The notes beneath the pieces were generated by a model that saw only the letters and a program-made list of their open reading frames with translations, did no database searches and was not told where the DNA came from. A program made the position numbers and the translations under genes. Below are positions 59,214-64,000 of a stretch of DNA of 64,000 nt, one piece after another. Origin of the DNA: Mixophyes australis (lineage: Eukaryota > Chordata > Amphibia > Anura > Limnodynastidae); assembly GCA_036250195.1 (NCBI GenBank), contig JAVHZZ010000002.1:277904960-277968959 (forward strand), given 5' to 3'. Numbering within the stretch: position 1 is the first letter of the stretch; each line of letters starts with the position of its first letter.

Positions 59214-59347
59214 CCTTCTACTACCTCAAAAGGGGGCAACTCTTCCAGCTCTACCTTCTTGGCATTCCCTTCCTCTGGAGTTTCTGAATTTTGAGCAGGT
59301 TCCTGTGGAACCTGAGGAGGCTGTGATTTATTTTCTCCCTGGTCCAT
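59214..59347 (-). CDS. APOBEC2: APOBEC2, coding exon 1 (N-terminal tail)
   Basis: ATG at 59347-59345 (context GTCATGG); 134 nt encode 44 residues plus two bases of Gly45. It ends GAAGG|GTAAGT, a consensus donor. The acidic, Pro/Gln-rich tail ends ELEELPPFEVVEG, matching the ELPPFE segment before the APOBEC2 deaminase domain. CTTTTCCTCTTAG lies six bases upstream of the ATG and could be an acceptor for a 5' UTR exon, so this may not be the first exon of the transcript. Confidence 0.94.
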
Positions 59348-60324
59348 GACAATCTAAGAGGAAAAGTATGGGTCTATGAATTAAATAGAATAGTAGTGAA
59401 GTAGTGAATAAAGAAAGAAAAAATAAGCAGGATAAAAAAAGTACCATAGGAGAAGCTAAAGAGATAGAGGGGAATAGAATGACTTGGTGTAAACTGATAG
59501 AGACCAGGGGTGGGCTGACAGTGGAGTTGGGTGGAGTGCAGCTTTATCCGGGTTCTAAATATGGCACAAATGGAGTGACAGTGACAGGGTGAGCGCTGAG
59601 GAATGGATATCCCCCACTGCTTAACATTATCCATTCCCTGCAGGCAGACTGCAACAAATGAACAGAAAGAACAAAGTCAAAGTATCTTTATTTTGCAACC
59701 AAAAAGGCTGAAACAACAATCACCAGACACATGCTTCATAATTTGTGTATGTGGGACAGTGTGCAGAGTATGGAAACGATTATTAGTTCTTCTATTGACA
59801 TTGAACATACAAAGGCATAATTAACGTTCAGTCTCATTGGGAAAAGGTTGTAAATGCGCCCTTCTTTTGTTACCCTATTTTGTATATAATTTTGTCACTA
59901 CCTTTTTTAGGTGGTTTTTCAACCTTAATATATATCTTAATCTTGCGCAAAGCTATGTTTAACCACTACCTACCTGACATGGGTTACCTTGGTTCACCTT
60001 ATCCTAATACTGATGTTTTATTACTTGCCGGTCACTCATTTTCTGATTAAACAACCCAGGGAAGTAAGTGGAGACAGAAGATGTAATTGGTTAATGTGCT
60101 TGGCATTTGATAAACAGAAAAAAAAAATCCACCGCAAAGTAGGGAATCACCTTCAGGTTTCTTTGGTCACTTCCCTTTTGACTTCATTTATAGAGTAAGT
60201 AAATGCATTATGTCAAATTAATGTTTATCTAACGCTGTGAATTGTTGAGCTAAATAATATTCCTTATAATTGCTGTATTTATACTTAACAAAATAGGTCT
60301 TACAAGGAGTTGGACCAATTTATG
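59348..60324. other. APOBEC2 5' region, no feature
   Basis: Sequence upstream of the APOBEC2 start on the minus strand. The promoter or a 5' UTR exon may lie here, but no convincing TATA or CpG island is seen. Confidence 0.4.
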
Positions 60325-60490
60325 TCAAAAGCATAGGTGTAAATGATGTTCATGAAATGTATGCAATTTACGTATATACAGAGTTGCAGGTATCTTAAGA
60401 TACCTGCAAGTCTGCATAGTATGCAAATTGCATACATTTCAGTAATGTACACGTAAATGTTAAAAGCGTATGATATACTTTAAGCGTATC
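60325..60490. repeat. Palindromic repeat
   Basis: Inverted arms GAAATGTATGCAATTT and AAATTGCATACATTTC surround TTGCAGGTATCTTAAGATACCTGCAA-like symmetry (dyad at about 60404). Likely a MITE; no target duplication identified. Confidence 0.75.
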
Positions 60491-60975
60491 TTGTGGAAAT
60501 CTCCCCTCCAGTGGGATCGGCTCCCCGTAGGAAAAGAACTAGGACTATTCCCTATTCCCACACCCCTGGGCATTGGGTCTGGGTTAGTAAATAAATTTAA
60601 AGTGAGATTGCATTATTTTTCCATGGAGCACTAATAATCCCAGCATGCCCTGGCCTTAAAGTGTATGAGCATGTTGTTGCTTGCAGTACTACAAGTGCCG
60701 GCATACCAAAAAAGGACATTCTGGGGCTTGCAGAACTACATCTGGGATCCTCGACCCTCTGAAACCTGTATTGAACCTTGAAAAATAAGATTGGGAGGGT
60801 GAAGCTAATTTTTGGTGCTAAAAATATACTACCGCTATGGTTGGGGCACCCTAAAGTTTTGCATACACTAAGGCAGAGGCAATGCGAAGTTTTTTCTTTT
60901 AAACTGCTAGGAAGACTTTAGAACAGTGGTTAAATCCCAGTTAGAATGATCTTCCTAATCATAGGTGTGTGCACA
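60491..60975. other. Unclassified, possibly repetitive
   Basis: Contains 'atcccagcatgccctgg' and 'agtactacaagtgccggcat', short blocks typical of dispersed repeats. No ends found. Confidence 0.4.
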
Positions 60976-62302
60976 GAGGATCTGATTAATCAAGACACGC
61001 ATACTGAGCACATTGTCTGTTATAAAATGCACATAATTAGGGCATACACACACCCAAATTCCACAAGGAGCGGATGTGAAGATATGTGCTGTCGAAGTCG
61101 TATCATTGGATGAACGAAAGTATATTGGTTAATATTGTTTTATCGTGCGATCGCAGTATGCCACATACTGCGATCGCATGGTAAAATACGCATGCACACA
61201 CTCGCACTACAACATTTAGTTATTTATATATTTCATATTTATAATGATTCCAATCCATAGTGATTTATGAGCAGATAGTATTTAGTTTATTATTAGTTTA
61301 TATATTATGATTATATGTACACTTTAGTGTTATTTAAGGTTCAGGTTATAGGAAATGTGTCATGTCTGTTATCATTTTAATCCCCTATTCATCAGTAGTT
61401 GTCTGGTTCTTTCGCCGAAGAGATCCCACATTGCATACTCTAGTTAGCTAGTCAGCCTTAGAGGGGGTTGTTTGAACTAGCCTATGATCTGTTTACACTG
61501 GACCCACCTGAAGTCTGGACCTATAGAAGCAAGCTACGTCATCTGCATTGTTCTCTCTGTAACACTGAGTGTATATAATATAGCTGTACTCCCACTGGCC
61601 TCAGTCTTTTCTGACCACAGTATTCTGGAGTGAAATACTGTTGGCAGGTGCCAGTGGAAGCGCAGCGAGCGCAAGTGAGCGCGGTATGTATCTATCTTTT
61701 GGTATTGGCAGTACTGTATTATAATTATGTATTGAATTGTTAAATTATTGCATCTGCTAAAATAAATTACTTTGTGCTTTGGAAACACAATACAATCGTT
61801 TATGCAATGCTTATTTGAAAATGATAGAATTACTTTAATAGTGCGCTGGTGAATTCGGGTGTAGTTCTGCTCAGCTCTACTACACAGGACGCTGTAGGAT
61901 ATGTTTAATACCTATGTTGGATGTAAATTTGCATAAGAATGCACAAATAAATGACTGTTATCACTAGTAATCAGGACTTAGTCTAGCCCTGTAGCTGGAG
62001 CCAGAGATACGGCAGAAAATCAAGTACCTTTGAGATGCCCAAAGCTTGAATCGGACATGGCTGCGTGTGCTCGAGATTGGCACACCCTTACTGTATATTG
62101 ACTATGGGCAAATGCCCCTTCCCCACCCCACCCTGTTCCCTTCAGAAATCATAAGCTGTAGTAAGTGTTCTTTGTGTATGCAGATGAATTGAATGTTGCT
62201 GTTTTTAATTGCATATTTACTTGCAATTCTGGGCAAGTGCAGATCAATTTTGTGGATTATACACAGAAAATCTGCTTTCATGTTCCTTGATGAATCAGGC
62301 CG
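60976..62302. mobile_element. Third GGGCC..GATTYATYA-type DNA element, split by a solo LTR
   Basis: Left end region ATCTGATTAATCAAGACACG and right end CCTTGATGAATCAGGCC. The body resembles 23635-24785 ('ctctactacacagga', 'tagctggagc', 'cttgaatcggacatggctg'). LTR inserted at 61090-61840. Confidence 0.7.
61090..61840 (+). mobile_element. Second copy of the TGTCGAAG solo LTR
   Basis: Starts TGTCGAAGTCG and shares blocks with 47103-47969 ('aggaaatgtgtcatgtct', 'gcacattgcatactctagtta'-like, 'tttggaaacacaa'). Flanked by GTGC (61086-61089, 61841-61844). The empty site is visible in the paralogous element at 23740. The 3' end is decayed. Confidence 0.72.
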
Positions 62303-62589
62303 AGAGGGTACAGTGGTGGCTATCACAGGTACAGTTTTGAATGTGGATCCTGGCTGGAAACAGATCGAAGCATGGTGGCCTCGGGGCACCAACAGAGACC
62401 CCAGTCAGCTGCTCGCATATTGATTGAAGACTGACCAGTATTAGATGCCTTCCACATAACGTGACCACTCCTGCACAACACATGGAGTCAGTGTAACAAC
62501 TCATCTAATTAGGGGAGGAAGGGGAAGAGAGAATGTGGTGTACTCTCCAACTTTCCTCTGTGCAGGCTCCAGCGATAAAAGTAAGTGGG

Positions 62590-63040
62590 GAGGTGTGAGA
62601 GCTCTGTAAGGGGCATGTGGTGAAATAAAATGGTATGTGGTAAGAACTAATGGCATGTGGGGAGGGTGATGGGCATTTGAAAAGGTCTGAGGGTAGGTAA
62701 AGGGCATGTGGAGAAGTCTGATGCATGAAGCATCTGGGGAGATTTGAAGGCATGTAGAGAGGTTTGTTGCACATGTGAAAAGGTCTGATGGGCATGTAAG
62801 AGGCATTTGGGGATATTTGATGGCATGTGGTGAGATCTGATGGACATATGGAGAGGTCTTTTTTCATATGAGATAGCTAATGGGCATCTAGGGAGATCTG
62901 GTGGCATGTGGATAGGTCTGATGTGCATGTAAGGGGCATGTAAGAGACCTGATGGAATGTGGGAAGGTCTGATGACATGTGGGGCGGTCTGATGGCATGT
63001 AAGGGGCATGTGATGAGGTCTGATGGGCATGTTGTCCATC
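62590..63040. repeat. Diverged minisatellite, GGCATGTGG/GGTCTGATG units
   Basis: Irregular tandem units of ~20-35 bp built from 'ggcatgtgg', 'gaggtctgatg' and 'ggggcatg'. The minus-strand Pro/His/Thr-rich open frames here are by-products of the repeat. Confidence 0.85.
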
Positions 63041-64000
63041 TATGACTTTTTTATCCCCATTTTAGCAGTTCCCTCCACAGCAACTGCAGGTGAGGTAACA
63101 GTGTGACTATTAGCAGTCCTTTGATCCCTCATCCATCAGGCACAGCAGTGAGGTAAGAACTGTGCAAAGCTGTGCTGATTTGATAATTATTATGAGCAAT
63201 GTTCGATATATTCACCCCCGAGGCAGTGCTAGACACGCCCCTCTGGCAGCTTGTTGGTGCAGAGTATCCCTCTCTAGATTTCCTTGAGTGCACACCCTAA
63301 TGAAATGGGCTATGCATGTCTATGTATTTATTGGTAGCTGGACTTCATGCAGTAGCAAGATCTTCCCAAACCAAACTACTATCAAATTAATGCTAACCCT
63401 GGGAATTCCCTGCTGCTACATTAAACTGCACCACTCATGTAACTAATGCGTGTACTCACTGGTTTGCTGACTCTGCCTACTTGTATTTGCTCCACCTCCG
63501 AGTGCAATGCTTTGCCTTCTTGTATGTTAGTTCTACCTATTGTGACAGGCTTCACCTGCCATAGCTATGATCTCGACCATTGTGTGTCGCAGAATTCATA
63601 ATTGTTTCCAGAGCCACTTTAAGTTCCCAATAACCATCTGGGTGTGTGCTTACATGTATGGAAAGGCCAAAAAACTGCAACACTGCAAATGTCACATCAA
63701 AGTCTAGCCTCCTACCACTTAAGTACCACTCCTTTCATTAAAATAAACTTTTACATTTTGCCTCTACAATACTGTTTGGTTTAGCCTCATTTATAGCTTA
63801 AATTGATCATTGAGTGAGAGAAGATCAGGACTGTCCTTATTTCATGTGTCATATTTCTGTCTGAAGCTTTTTAGCACATTGGTGCTAGATGTGTGTCTGA
63901 AAATGTATTTTTCCACAGAAGTGCCACATGGAGGGTCAAAATGGATCCATTAATAGTGTAGGACACAATCCCAAGATAGCATATTTTGAGTGCAAAATAT
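63041..64000. other. No feature
   Basis: Non-coding DNA to the end of the window. Nothing recognised. Confidence 0.5.

Noticed and set aside
62501..63039. Minus-strand Pro/His/Thr-rich frames resembling a repeat protein
   Set aside because: Produced by the diverged minisatellite; no start context or splice support.

Overview
The window reads as nuclear DNA of a vertebrate with a large, repeat-rich genome, most likely an anuran amphibian. The evidence is vertebrate genes with GT-AG introns, a V-SINE-type tRNA-derived SINE, L1, hAT, Tc1 and Harbinger-like elements, and Ty3/Gypsy elements of chromovirus and Gmr1-like type. No species can be named from the sequence alone. Nothing bacterial is present, and only two host genes are supported. 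Both are on the minus strand.

The left third (1-23,250) carries the 5' half of a split gene that no long open reading frame reveals. Four short exons (23193-23249, 12730-12844, 4226-4365, 3240-3313) join in phase and encode the N-terminus of a type II membrane protein resembling C3orf52/TTMP. Its last exons were not found and may lie left of base 1. Its introns hold a decayed Ty1/Copia element (about 6620-9660), an LTR nested in another LTR (13121-14748), and a hAT element (15161-17998) that carries a ~120-bp tandem array, itself split by a palindromic MITE. They also hold a Tc1 relic and copies of non-autonomous DNA transposons.

The centre (25,669-43,737) is one three-level nest of LTR retrotransposons. 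Element A is Gmr1-like: its gag is SCAN-related and its integrase lies upstream of reverse transcriptase. It inserted into a TA microsatellite. Element B, a chromovirus, inserted into A's integrase (TSD CCAGG). Element C, a second chromovirus in opposite orientation, inserted into B's 3' LTR (TSD CTGGG). All LTR pairs and target duplications can be located. B and C both keep a G GGA AAY heptamer where gag passes to pol in the -1 frame. Both have a sequence just inside the 5' LTR that is complementary to the LTR itself near its likely transcription start, as expected for Tf1/sushi-type self-priming.

The right third (43,740-64,000) has two decayed L1 relics, one split by a solo LTR, a V-SINE split by a solo LTR with 4-bp TSD, a further solo LTR, hAT-type MITEs, and the two coding exons of APOBEC2 (59214-59347 and 55494-56058). 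These give a complete 232-residue zinc-deaminase protein. Beyond APOBEC2 lie a palindromic repeat, a DNA element split by a second copy of the 4-bp-TSD LTR, and a diverged minisatellite.
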